Assembly (NCBI GenBank): GCA_945861365.1
Contig: CAMAUH010000127.1
Location: 1 to 9,683 of the forward strand
Direction of reading: 5' to 3'
Length of the DNA stretch: 9,683 nt
Source: Candidatus Kuenenia stuttgartensis
Lineage (GTDB): Bacteria; Planctomycetota; UBA1135; UBA2386
Shown here: one piece after another, positions 1-7,549 of the stretch
Numbering within the stretch: the first letter of the stretch is position 1
Layout: each line of letters opens with the position of its first letter
Notes under the pieces: model-generated
Told to the model about the DNA's origin: nothing
Seen by the model: the letters and a program-made list of their open reading frames with translations, nothing else
Databases searched by the model: none
Program-made: the position numbers and the translations under genes

Positions 1-30
1 AAGTCGCCGGCGCATCGGTAGGCTGGGTCG

Positions 31-333
31 GTGCGCAAGGTGTCGATCCGCGTGTCCCTGTCACCCGAACTGGCGAGGTTCGTGCGCGCCCAAGTCGGCA
101 GTGGAGCATTCGCATCCGCGAGCGATGTCGTGCGCGAGGCTGTGCGCCGGTTTGGGCTGCAAGACCATGCGGCTTCGCTCACCGCGCCAGCGGATGCCTG
201 CGATGTTCAGGAGCAGCCGATCGATCGTTTGCGCGCAAGGGCAGCGATTCGGCGACTGCGGCAGCTTCGGAGGGGCTTCACGATCGGGCCAAGCTCGACC
301 GCCAAGGACCTGCGCGACGACGGCCGGCGATGA
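31..333 (+). CDS. ParD-like ribbon-helix-helix antitoxin (orphan)
   Basis: A 100-residue protein whose first ~45 residues fit the ribbon-helix-helix DNA-binding domain of ParD/CopG antitoxins: a beta strand (VSIRVSL, residues 4-10), then helices containing FVRAQVGSGAFASASDVVRE. The GxFxSASDVVREAxR pattern is characteristic of ParD. In the family this N-terminal part dimerises and binds the operator, and the C-terminal tail wraps the toxin. Here the tail ends TAKDLRDDGRR, resembling the toxin-binding tails of ParD/VapB-type antitoxins (resemblance judged from memory). An in-frame TAG at 19-21 limits the start to GTG 31 or GTG 40; GTG 31 is chosen because it keeps the whole strand. No ParE, RelE or PIN-domain toxin follows, although ATG 330 overlaps its stop as ATGA, where a toxin gene would normally begin. 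Codon use looks less GC-biased at third positions than in its neighbours, which may reflect transfer. The family is fairly sure; activity is not. Confidence 0.75.
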   Translation: MRKVSIRVSLSPELARFVRAQVGSGAFASASDVVREAVRRFGLQDHAASLTAPADACDVQEQPIDRLRARAAIRRLRQLRRGFTIGPSSTAKDLRDDGRR

Positions 334-425
334 AGGTGCGCCGCGGCGGGGCCGCGTGGCCGGGATGCTCAAGCCATCTTCCGCACCTTGTCGTCGACGC
401 CACGCCAGCTACCGTCGCCTCGTGA
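330..425 (+). other. 31-codon frame coupled to flanking genes; possible toxin remnant
   Basis: ATG at 330 overlaps the antitoxin stop (ATGA, 330-333) and runs 31 codons to a TGA at 423-425. That stop in turn overlaps the proposed GTG start of the glycosylase (GTGA, 422-425). The product begins MKVRRGGAAW and ends VVDATPATVAS. The opening MKVR matches how many ParE toxins begin, but nothing after it looks like a toxin. It could be a remnant of a deleted toxin, a short leader coupling translation of the two genes, or chance. The only support is the position and the two 4-base overlaps. Confidence 0.2.
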
Positions 426-943
426 CCCGCGTCCGCAGCTTCGCCCCGATCGCCCGCGCCGACGCGCGCGTGCTGATCCTCGGCAGCATGCCGGGCGAAG
501 CCTCGCTCGCCGCCGGCCGCTACTACGCGCACCCGCGCAACGCGTTCTGGCCGCTGCTCGCCACCCTGTGCGGCTTCGATGCGAACGCGACCTACCCCGA
601 ACGCACCGCCGCCCTGCTCCAGCACCACATCGCCGTGTGGGACGTGCTGCAGAGCTGCGAACGCGACGGCAGCCTCGACAGCGACATCGATGCCGCGAGC
701 CAGCGCGTGAACGAGTTCGCGCCGTTCCTCGCGCAGCACCCCGCCATCACCACGATCCTGTGCAACGGCGGCACCGCGCACCGCCTGTTCGTGCAACACG
801 TCGTGCCGACCCTGCCGACCGGACGCGCGCTGCGCATCGTGCCGGTGCCGTCCACCAGCCCCGCCCACGCCAGCCGCTCGCTGGCCCAGAAGCTCGCCGC
901 GTGGCGAACCGCCCTCACCCCATGCTTGCGATGCGAAGCCTGA
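422..943 (+). CDS. DNA-deoxyinosine (hypoxanthine-DNA) glycosylase, UDG family 6
   Basis: A 173-residue enzyme of the uracil-DNA glycosylase superfamily, family 6. Members excise hypoxanthine (deaminated adenine) from DNA and start base-excision repair in the cytoplasm. The family pattern is complete: SFAPIA (residues 6-11), RVLILGSMPG motif 1 (16-25), YYAHPRNAFW (34-43), AVWDVL (71-76), a CNGGTAHRLF segment (114-123) and the VPSTSPAHA leaving-group loop (142-150). Asn40 in HPRNAFW probably corresponds to the catalytically important Asn of this family. The start is taken at GTG 422 because relatives begin just before SFAPIA. ATG 365 is in frame and would add 19 residues of low-complexity sequence. 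No clear Shine-Dalgarno site precedes either; GTG 422 could be coupled to the 31-codon frame that ends there. The 3' end overlaps the phosphatase start by 13 bases. The tail carries two cysteines (CLRC) of unknown meaning. Confidence 0.9.
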   Translation: MTRVRSFAPIARADARVLILGSMPGEASLAAGRYYAHPRNAFWPLLATLCGFDANATYPERTAALLQHHIAVWDVLQSCERDGSLDSDIDAASQRVNEFAPFLAQHPAITTILCNGGTAHRLFVQHVVPTLPTGRALRIVPVPSTSPAHASRSLAQKLAAWRTALTPCLRCEA

Positions 944-3144
944 TCCTCTGCTGCTGGTTCTCCACTGCGCTGCTCGCGCAGGCGCCGCCGACGTTGACGC
1001 ACGGCCCGTTCCGCGGCCATGTCGACGGCACGTCGATGCACGTATGGGCGCGCGCCAGCGAGCCCGGCGCGTTCACGCTGCGGCTGGTCGCGATGGACGG
1101 CGACGTCGTCAGCGCGAACGCGATCGCGGACGCCGCACACGACCTGACACTGCACTTCACTCTGCCCGGCCTCGAGCCGGCGAGCCTCTACGACGCGACG
1201 ATCCTGAACGGCGAACGCGTCGTGCACCACGAACCGGGCCCGTGGGCCACCGCGATGGCCGACGACGCCAGTGCTTCCGTCGTCGCGTTCGGCTCGTGCT
1301 CGAGCGACACCGGCTTCAAGGACCAGCCGATCTGGGGCCGCATCCTGGCGCGTTCGCCGCACGCGCTCGCGCTGCTCGGCGACACGCCCTACATCGACGC
1401 TGGCACCGTCGACGCGCGGCGGCGCCGCCACCGCGAGTTCTTCGCGTTCTCGCCGGTGCGCGCAGCACTGCGGGCGCTGCCGACGTGGACCACGTGGGAC
1501 GACCACGACTACACCGCCAACGACGAGTTCGGTGCCGCGAAGGGCAGCGAGACCGCGCGCCCGGTGTTCGTCGACTACCACGCGCACGCGGGCTACGGCG
1601 ACGGCGAACGCGGTATCTACACGTCGTTCCGGCGCGGGCCGCTCGAAGTGTTCCTGCTCGACGCGCGCAGCTTCGCCGATGCCGAGACCTCGCCGCTGGC
1701 GTCGGGCGAGCGTTCGCTGCTCGGCAGCAAGCAGATCGCGTGGCTGCAGCAGGCGCTGCAGGCATCGACCGCGCCGATCAAGGTGCTCGCCTGCGGCATG
1801 GTGTGGAACGAAGGCGTGCGGCCCAACAAGAAGGACTGCTGGGGCAACTGGCTGCCGGAGCGCGATGGCCTGTTCCGCTGGCTCGGGGCGCAGCAGATCG
1901 CCGGCGTCGTGCTGGTCGGTGGCGACGTGCATCGCAGCCGCGTGATCCTGCATCCGACCCGCGCGCTGGTCGGCTACGACGTGCCCGAGTTCGTCACGTC
2001 GCCGCTGGCGCAGAACGTCATCGCCACCAACGCGGTCGCGGTGCCCGGGCTCGAGTTCGACGCCGGCGAGCCGCAGAGCTGCCTGTTCCTCGAAGTGGCG
2101 CGAACGGGCGAGGACGGCACGCTGCGCGCGGTGTTCCAGGCCGGCGATGGCCGCGAGTTCCATGTGCGCGAGTTGCCGTTCGCGTCGCTGCAGAAGGCCG
2201 ACGCCGCGGTGCACTACCGCCGCGCGATCGCCCTGGTGGTAACGCAGGCTGGCGAGTCATGCGAACGTCTGCCGCGCATCACCAGCCATGGTGGCCCGCT
2301 GCCGCTGGGTGATGGCGAGGCGTGCAGTGCGGAGTGGCGCGCGGTGGTGCGCGCGGCGCAGCCAGCCTTGGTCGCGTGGGACCTCGCTGCTGGAGAGTCG
2401 AGCTGCCGCTTTCGGGCCACCAGCAAGGAGTGGCTGTACCGCGAGTACGACCACGAACTCGCGAGTGGCATGCGCACGTTGGCCTTGGTCGGCTGCGCCG
2501 ACGCGATGCAGGCCGTGGCGGACAAGCAGGGCAAGCGGTTCCTGCAGCGCTGCGAGGCGATGCTGGTCTTGGCGCGGCACCTGCAGAGAGAGCCGGGGCA
2601 GCAAGCGTGGTGGCAGGCCTGCGTTTTCGAACAGGCTGTGCTCGACCTGCGGCAGCTGGCGCGCCCGGCCTTCGGCGATGCTGGCGACGCGGCCTTGCGG
2701 GACCGTCTGCGCGTGCATGTCGCGCATCGCGGCAGCCTCGCGGGCGGCATCGTGGCGATGCGTGCCGAGGTGTTCCGGTTGTTCGACCGCACGGTGGCGC
2801 GCATGCGTTTGCATGACGACGCGGCGGGCAAGGTGGCGCGCGAGTTCGAGGGGGAGTTGCGGCGCCAGTTCACCGCTTGCGTCGAGCCGCTTTTTGCACC
2901 GGCGGCAAGGGTCGGGGGCAGCCTGACAACTGCCGAACGGCAGGAACTGCGTGAGGCGCTGCGAGACTTGCGGCAGCGCGGCAAAGGCCTGGACGTCGAT
3001 GCCATCGCCAAGGCGAAGGGGGCACCGGCTGACCTGGCGGCGATGCTGGCGCTGCAGTTGGGTGTTCTGCTGGCTGGCGACGTCGAGCGGTTTGCCGAGC
3101 GCATCTCCGAATGCGGACTGTTGCTGGCTGGGGCGGTGCAGTAG
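931..3144 (+). CDS. Secreted PhoD-like phosphatase with C-terminal helical extension
   Basis: A 737-residue exported metallophosphatase of the alkaline phosphatase D (PhoD) family, which hydrolyses phosphomono- and diesters using bound metal ions. A signal peptide (MRSLILCCWFSTALLAQA) is followed by a PhoD-type beta-sandwich (~20-110) and the catalytic domain (~115-420). Metal-binding motifs are visible: GSCSS (121-125), GDTPYID (150-156; D151, Y154), WDDHDYTAND (189-198; D190, D191, H192, N197) and GGDVH (330-334; D332, H334). Also seen are FLLDARSF and LGSKQIAWLQQAL. Typical relatives end near the close of this domain. Here ~310 more residues follow (~425-737), rich in Ala, Leu, Arg and Gln, predicted helical by eye, with eight cysteines. 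This part uses far more TTG and GCT codons than the front. ATG 922 is an alternative start adding three residues. The gene overlaps the glycosylase by 13 bases, so the two may be co-transcribed. The phosphatase call is firm; the substrate and the role of the tail are unknown. Confidence 0.85.
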   Translation: MRSLILCCWFSTALLAQAPPTLTHGPFRGHVDGTSMHVWARASEPGAFTLRLVAMDGDVVSANAIADAAHDLTLHFTLPGLEPASLYDATILNGERVVHHEPGPWATAMADDASASVVAFGSCSSDTGFKDQPIWGRILARSPHALALLGDTPYIDAGTVDARRRRHREFFAFSPVRAALRALPTWTTWDDHDYTANDEFGAAKGSETARPVFVDYHAHAGYGDGERGIYTSFRRGPLEVFLLDARSFADAETSPLASGERSLLGSKQIAWLQQALQASTAPIKVLACGMVWNEGVRPNKKDCWGNWLPERDGLFRWLGAQQIAGVVLVGGDVHRSRVILHPTRALVGYDVPEFVTSPLAQNVIATNAVAVPGLEFDAGEPQSCLFLEVARTGEDGTLRAVFQAGDGREFHVRELPFASLQKADAAVHYRRAIALVVTQAGESCERLPRITSHGGPLPLGDGEACSAEWRAVVRAAQPALVAWDLAAGESSCRFRATSKEWLYREYDHELASGMRTLALVGCADAMQAVADKQGKRFLQRCEAMLVLARHLQREPGQQAWWQACVFEQAVLDLRQLARPAFGDAGDAALRDRLRVHVAHRGSLAGGIVAMRAEVFRLFDRTVARMRLHDDAAGKVAREFEGELRRQFTACVEPLFAPAARVGGSLTTAERQELREALRDLRQRGKGLDVDAIAKAKGAPADLAAMLALQLGVLLAGDVERFAERISECGLLLAGAVQ

Positions 3145-3153
3145 CGGAGGGCA

Positions 3154-3181
3154 TTTCCAGGTAGCCGACGCTCGCTAGAGT
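3154..3181 (+). promoter_or_regulatory. Weak promoter candidate for the lectin-like gene
   Basis: In the 68-base gap after the phosphatase, TTTCCA (3154-3159) and TAGAGT (3176-3181) are 16 bases apart, each matching four of six positions of the sigma-70 -35 and -10 consensus. The -10 candidate lies 31 bases before ATG 3213. The match is weak and rests on inspection only. There is no obvious terminator hairpin in the same gap, so read-through from the phosphatase gene is also possible. Confidence 0.2.
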
Positions 3182-3212
3182 GCCGCGCCCCCTCCGCGAC
3201 CCGCACCACGCA

Positions 3213-4925
3213 ATGATCCTTCGCCTCCCGTCCCTCGCCGTCCTCGTCGCCACTGCCGGCCTCTCGGCGCAGTCGTTCACCTACACCGACTTCAGCAGCA
3301 CCGCGCAGCTCAGCCTGCTCGGCAACGCCGCGCAGAGCGGCACCGCGGTGCGCCTGACCGCGAACTCCAGCAACCAGACCGGTTGGCTGTGGCGCCAAGG
3401 CGCGATGCCGGTGCTCGCCGGCTTCGACACGACCTACACGTTCCGCATCACGCCGCCGCCGGTCGGCACCAAGGCCGAGGGCATGGCGCTCGTGATCCAC
3501 GGCGATCCGAACGGCGTCGCGACGCAGGGCGGCACCGTGTGGGGCCTCGGCTATGGCATCGGCGCCAACAGCGCGACCGGCATCCGCAACTCGATCGCGA
3601 TCGAGCTCGACACCTACATGGATGTCCCGCCGTTCAACGACACCAGCAACAACGAGCTGTCGATCCACACGCGCGGGGCGTTGGGCAACCACGAGTACGA
3701 GCAGTACTCGATCGGGCGCAACACGCCGGCCGTCAACCTGAGCAACGGCCAGATCCACACGCTGCGCGTGCGCTACGTGCCGGGCACGATCGAGGTGTTC
3801 GTCGATGGCGCCACGACGCCGGCGATCTCGCGGCCCTACAGCTTCGTGACCGGCGGCACGTACCTCAGTGGTGGTGCGGTGGGTGGCGCCAACCTCGTGA
3901 ATGGCACGGCGATCGTCGGCTTCTGTGCCTCGACGGGCGCTGGCACGCTGACCGAACTGGTCGAGATGCTGTCGTGGACGTGGACGTCGACGCCGCTCGC
4001 GCACCCGTGCTATGCGGGCACCCTCGGCCAGGACACGCTGACCGTCGCGGGCAGCTCCGGTGGTGCTTTGCGCACGGTCAACCTGGCGACGTTCCAGTCG
4101 TTCCCGATCGCGCTGGCGTCGCCGCCCGCGTTCGGCGCCGGCGCCCCGTTCGTGCTGTTCGCATCGCTGGCCCCGGCACCCGGCGCGCCGGGCACGCAGC
4201 TGGGTTTTGGCGAGACGTGCTTCCCGGTGCTGCCGTACGGCGCCACCGAGTTGGTGCTCGCGGACTCGTTCGGGCTGTTCCCCGCGATCTTCCCGGCCAC
4301 GGGCACGCCGTGGACGCTACCGGTGCCGCCGGGCGTGGTGACGCTGCCGCTGGCAATGACGCTGCAGGCAGTGACGATCGCATCGGCGACGCCGTTCGCG
4401 CTCGGGGTGACCAACGCCGTCGACGTCACGTTCGCGCCGAGTGCGGCGCCGACGATCTCGACGGTGAGTCCGCTGAGTGCTGCGGCCGGCGCGGCGATCA
4501 CGATCACCGGCCAGCGCTTCCTGCCGGGCTTCCAGCTGACGGTGAACGGCGCTCCGGTCGCGCCGACGTCGAGCACGGCCACGCAGATCGTGTTCCCGTT
4601 CCCGGCCAACACGCCGTGCGGCTCGTCGCTGCTGGTGACCAACCCCGATGGCCAGGCGATCGGCTCGGCCTTCAATCCGACGCCCACGGTGACCAACACG
4701 ATCCTGAACAGTGGCACCGCTGCCGGCAACCAGCTGTTCATCATCCAGGGCACCGGCTTCACGACCACGTCGACGGTGACGATCGGCGGGGCGCCCGCGA
4801 CGTTCGTGTCGGGCTCGGCGACCGTGCTGACCGTGCGCACGCCGCCGGGGGCGGTCGGGGTGGCGCAGGTCGTCATCACCACGCCGGGCGGCTGCACCGC
4901 GACGACGAGCTACACGTACCTGTGA
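3213..4925 (+). CDS. Secreted L-type lectin domain protein with two IPT/TIG domains
   Basis: A 570-residue exported protein, probably a carbohydrate- or surface-binding factor. A signal peptide (MILRLPSLAVLVATAGLSA, then QS) precedes a legume-type (L-type) lectin fold at ~21-262. Diagnostic parts are SIAIELDTYMD (127-137), whose E131 and D133 sit where legume lectins hold their Mn/Ca ligands, the strand HTLRVRYVPGTIEVFVDG, and the closing MLSWTWTST (252-260). Residues ~281-408 form a beta-rich domain that resembles the C-terminus of the protein at 7806-9632. Two Ig-like IPT/TIG domains follow at ~413-490 (PTISTVSPLSAAAGAAITITG) and 493-570 (LFIIQGTGF, VTIGGAPATFVSGS), and the second ends the protein. 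ATG 3213 is chosen because it opens the signal peptide; an in-frame GTG at 3180 would add a non-signal leader. It converges on the nitroreductase gene. Lectin and IPT/TIG calls are confident; the ligand is unknown. Confidence 0.8.
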   Translation: MILRLPSLAVLVATAGLSAQSFTYTDFSSTAQLSLLGNAAQSGTAVRLTANSSNQTGWLWRQGAMPVLAGFDTTYTFRITPPPVGTKAEGMALVIHGDPNGVATQGGTVWGLGYGIGANSATGIRNSIAIELDTYMDVPPFNDTSNNELSIHTRGALGNHEYEQYSIGRNTPAVNLSNGQIHTLRVRYVPGTIEVFVDGATTPAISRPYSFVTGGTYLSGGAVGGANLVNGTAIVGFCASTGAGTLTELVEMLSWTWTSTPLAHPCYAGTLGQDTLTVAGSSGGALRTVNLATFQSFPIALASPPAFGAGAPFVLFASLAPAPGAPGTQLGFGETCFPVLPYGATELVLADSFGLFPAIFPATGTPWTLPVPPGVVTLPLAMTLQAVTIASATPFALGVTNAVDVTFAPSAAPTISTVSPLSAAAGAAITITGQRFLPGFQLTVNGAPVAPTSSTATQIVFPFPANTPCGSSLLVTNPDGQAIGSAFNPTPTVTNTILNSGTAAGNQLFIIQGTGFTTTSTVTIGGAPATFVSGSATVLTVRTPPGAVGVAQVVITTPGGCTATTSYTYL

Positions 4926-4940
4926 GCTGAGCGCCTCAGC
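4926..4940. terminator. Hairpin between convergent genes
   Basis: GCTGAG (4926-4931), a CGC loop and CTCAGC (4935-4940) form a perfect 6-bp stem. It starts just after the lectin-gene stop and covers the nitroreductase stop (4936-4938), so both convergent transcripts would contain it near their ends. There is no T-run on either side, so if it terminates transcription it is not a classical intrinsic terminator. The stem is short, and in GC-rich DNA chance is a real alternative. Confidence 0.35.
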
Positions 4941-5586
4941 GCCGTTCGACGACTTCGTCGAGGGCGAAGCGCACCTTCTTCGCGGCCGCGTACTTGTCGT
5001 CTGCAGCGCGATAGCCGGCCGCGCACGCGCACAGCGTCGTGTAGCGCGAGCCGTCGAGATCCAGCAGGCGGTCGTAGGCGGCCATGTCGATGCCTTCCAT
5101 CGGGCAGGTGTCGATGCCGAGCATCGCGGCGGCGGTCATGAACTGGCCGAGCGCGATGTAGCCCTGGCGCGCGTTCCAGGCCGCTAGGTCCTTGCTGGCC
5201 CAGCCCTTGGCCAGGAAGTCGACCAGCACCTTGCGGTAGCCGGCCATCGAGTCGAGCGGCGTGCCACGCACTTCGCTCTGGCGGCGCAGGAAGCGGTCGA
5301 CGTCGTCGACGGTGGTGGTGCGCAGGCCGGTGATCACCACGTAGTGGCTCGCGTCGGTGACCTGCGACTGGCCCCACGACGCGGTGCGCAGTTGTTGGCG
5401 CAGCGCCGGGGTCGCCACCACGAGGAACTTCCACGGCTGCAGCCCGAACGACGAAGGCGCCAGCAGCAGCGCCTGCTCCAGCGCCGCCCAGACGTCGTCC
5501 GGGATGTGGCGGGCGGCATCGAAGCGCTTCACCGCGTAGCGCCAGTGGAGTTGTTGCAGGAGATCGGCGGTGGGCGTGGGGGGCAT
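4936..5586 (-). CDS. NAD(P)H-dependent nitroreductase family oxidoreductase
   Basis: A 216-residue cytoplasmic flavoprotein of the nitroreductase superfamily (NfsB/YfkO-like). These enzymes bind FMN, act as homodimers and reduce nitroaromatics, quinones or related compounds with NAD(P)H. The FMN-binding N-terminus RYAVKRFD (16-23) is present, followed by LLAPSSFGLQPWKFLVV (41-57), the GQFMTAAAMLGIDTCPMEGID segment (147-167) with the Cys-Pro-Met-Glu-Gly turn typical of this subgroup, and the C-terminal ACAAGYRAADDKYAAAKKVRF (187-207). Length and motif order match full-length relatives. The start is placed at ATG 5586; ATG 5613 in frame would add nine residues (MAAPISRAA). Neither has a well-spaced Shine-Dalgarno site. 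It lies 41 bases downstream of htpG on the same strand, so it may share the htpG transcript, which would fit a stress-related role (inference). The physiological substrate cannot be read from sequence. Confidence 0.9.
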   Translation of the reverse strand: MPPTPTADLLQQLHWRYAVKRFDAARHIPDDVWAALEQALLLAPSSFGLQPWKFLVVATPALRQQLRTASWGQSQVTDASHYVVITGLRTTTVDDVDRFLRRQSEVRGTPLDSMAGYRKVLVDFLAKGWASKDLAAWNARQGYIALGQFMTAAAMLGIDTCPMEGIDMAAYDRLLDLDGSRYTTLCACAAGYRAADDKYAAAKKVRFALDEVVERR

Positions 5587-5627
5587 GGCAGCGCGTGAGA
5601 TAGGCGCCGCCATCCCCTGCCGCAAGC

Positions 5628-7523
5628 TCAGGCTTTGCCCATCAGCGCCGTGAGGCGCCGCGCGAACGCCGCCGGATCCGCCGGCATCGCGCCTTCGGCG
5701 AGCAGCGCCTGGTCGTGCAGCAGGGCGGCCCAATCGGCGAACTCGGCGTCGTCGGCGAGGCCGGTCAGCTTCTTCACCACCGCGTGGTCGGCGTTCAGTT
5801 CGAGGATGCGCTTCTGCTGCGGCACGTCCTGGCCGGCCTCGCGCAGCACGCGTTCCTGGCGAGCGCTCATGCCGTGCTCGTCGCTGACGAGGCAGGCGGG
5901 CGAGTCGGTCAGGCGATCGGTCACGCGCACCGACTTCACCTGCGTGTCGAGCGCCTTCTGCATGCGCTCGGTCAGCGGCGCCAGTTCCTTCGCCTTGGCT
6001 TCCTTCGCCTGCTTCTGCTCGTCGGTCTCCGGCAGGTCGAGCGCGCCCTTCGCCGCCGACACGAAGTCCTTGTCGTCGAACTTGCGCAGTGCGTCGACGA
6101 TCCACTCGTCGATCGCGTCGGTCAGCAGCAGCACCTCGCAACCACGCTTGCCGAGCGCCTCGATGTGCGGGCTCGACTTCGCGGTCGCCAGGCTGTCGGC
6201 GGCGACGTAGTAGATCGCCTTCTGGTCGGCCGGCATGCGGGCGACGTAGCTCTGCAGGCCGTGCCAGCCGTCGTCCTTGGTGCTGCGGAAGCGCAGCAGC
6301 TTGGCGAGGCGGTCGCGCGCATCGATGTCGTGGTAGACGCCTTCCTTCAGCAGGCGGCCGAACTCGGTCCAGAACGTCAGGAACCGGTCGCTCTTCTGCT
6401 TCTCGCCGTCGACCTCGCGTTCGGTCTCGCCTTCGGCGGCGAGTTCTTCGAGCAAGGTCAGTGTCTTGCCGACGACCTGCTTCTTGATGAAGCGCGTGGT
6501 CGCGTCCTTCTGCAGGATCTCGCGCGACACGTTGAGCGGCAGGTCCTCGCTGTCGACGACGCCACGCAGGAAGCGCAGCCACTCGGGCACGATCTCCTGC
6601 GCGTCGTCCATGATGAACACGCGCTTCACGAACAGCTTGACGCCGCTCTTGCGCTTCTCGACCAGGTCGAACGGCGCCTTGCGGGGGATGTAGAGCAGGC
6701 CGGTCAGCTCGTGCGTGCCCTCGACCTTGAAGTGCGTCCAGGCCAGCGGCTCGGCCCAGTCGTGCGACAGCGCCTTGTAGAACTCGTGGTGCTGTTCGTC
6801 GGTGACGTCGGCCTTGCTCTTCGTCCACAGGGCGCGCGCCTGGTTCAGCGTCGTCCACTCCTGCTTCTTCTCGTCGCCGCCGCCGCGCTCGACCTCCATG
6901 CGGATCGGCCAGCGCACGTAGTCGCTGTACTTGCCGATGACCTCGCGCACGGGCCATTCGTTGAGGTAGTCCTTGGCGTCGTCCTTCAGGCGCAGGATCA
7001 CGTCGGTGCCGCGGCCGGCGCGTTCGCCCGTGCGCACCTCGAAGTCGCCCTTCGCCTGGCTCTCCCAGACCCAGGTCTCCGCGCTGCCGGCCTTGCGCGA
7101 GATCACGGTCACCGAGTCGGCGACCAGGAACGCGCTGTAGAAGCCGACGCCGAACTGGCCGATCAGCGTGATGTCCTTCTTCTGCTCGGCCGACAGCGAC
7201 TGCATCAGCTTCTTGCTGCCGCTGCGCGCGATCGTGCCGAGGTTGCCGATCAGCTCCTCGCGCGTCATGCCGACGCCGTTGTCGCGGATCGTCAACGTGC
7301 CGGCCTTGTCGTCGCGGATCAGCTCGATGCGCAGCTCCTTGTCGTCGCCGAGCAGCGAGTGGTCGGTCAGCGACTTGAAGTTCAGCTGGTCGATCGCGTC
7401 GGCGGCGTTGCTGATCAGTTCGCGCAGGAAGACCTCGCGGTGCGAATAGAGGGAGTTGACGACGAGGGCGAGGACCTCGTTCACCTCGGCTTGGAAGACG
7501 TGCTTCTCGGCGGTCGTGGACAT
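5628..7523 (-). CDS. htpG: Molecular chaperone HtpG (bacterial Hsp90)
   Basis: A 631-residue protein, the usual length for bacterial Hsp90, which uses ATP-driven clamp closure to remodel client proteins in the cytoplasm. The N-terminal GHKL ATPase domain is intact: ELISNAADAIDQL (35-47) with catalytic E35 and N39, DNGVGM (81-86) with adenine-contacting D81, GTIARSGSK (96-104) and the lid/glycine segment GQFGVGFYSAF (122-132). The middle domain has the catalytic-loop motif NVSREILQ (331-338) with R334. The C-terminal dimerisation domain includes SVRVTDRLTDSPACLV and ends LTALMGKA. The start is ATG 7523, giving MSTTAEKHVFQAEV; an upstream in-frame ATG (7577) would add 18 residues that do not fit the family. 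Only a weak GAGA-type ribosome site precedes it. The upstream region has several inverted repeats but no CIRCE element. The gene is probably first in a two-gene unit with the nitroreductase. Confidence 0.97.
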   Translation of the reverse strand: MSTTAEKHVFQAEVNEVLALVVNSLYSHREVFLRELISNAADAIDQLNFKSLTDHSLLGDDKELRIELIRDDKAGTLTIRDNGVGMTREELIGNLGTIARSGSKKLMQSLSAEQKKDITLIGQFGVGFYSAFLVADSVTVISRKAGSAETWVWESQAKGDFEVRTGERAGRGTDVILRLKDDAKDYLNEWPVREVIGKYSDYVRWPIRMEVERGGGDEKKQEWTTLNQARALWTKSKADVTDEQHHEFYKALSHDWAEPLAWTHFKVEGTHELTGLLYIPRKAPFDLVEKRKSGVKLFVKRVFIMDDAQEIVPEWLRFLRGVVDSEDLPLNVSREILQKDATTRFIKKQVVGKTLTLLEELAAEGETEREVDGEKQKSDRFLTFWTEFGRLLKEGVYHDIDARDRLAKLLRFRSTKDDGWHGLQSYVARMPADQKAIYYVAADSLATAKSSPHIEALGKRGCEVLLLTDAIDEWIVDALRKFDDKDFVSAAKGALDLPETDEQKQAKEAKAKELAPLTERMQKALDTQVKSVRVTDRLTDSPACLVSDEHGMSARQERVLREAGQDVPQQKRILELNADHAVVKKLTGLADDAEFADWAALLHDQALLAEGAMPADPAAFARRLTALMGKA

Positions 7524-7549
7524 GCAGTTCTCGGTTTGGGGGGCGAGCA

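Noticed and set aside
388..930. N-terminal extension of the phosphatase frame over the glycosylase
   Set aside because: The extension is Arg/Pro-rich and lies out of frame over the conserved glycosylase; the signal peptide at 931 marks the true start.
935..985. Lipoprotein signal (LILC, or LQAQC in the protein at 7806)
   Set aside because: In the phosphatase the Cys is too close to the N-terminus. In the other protein the residue before Cys is Gln, which does not fit a lipobox.
2214..4004. Long minus-strand open frame opposite the phosphatase end and lectin start
   Set aside because: It crosses two plus-strand genes with recognisable domains and encodes Arg/Ala-rich sequence without any motif.
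5587..5627. Fusion of htpG and the nitroreductase into one minus-strand protein
   Set aside because: The continuous frame of the nitroreductase runs out of frame over htpG; each gene has its own start and stop with a 41-base gap.
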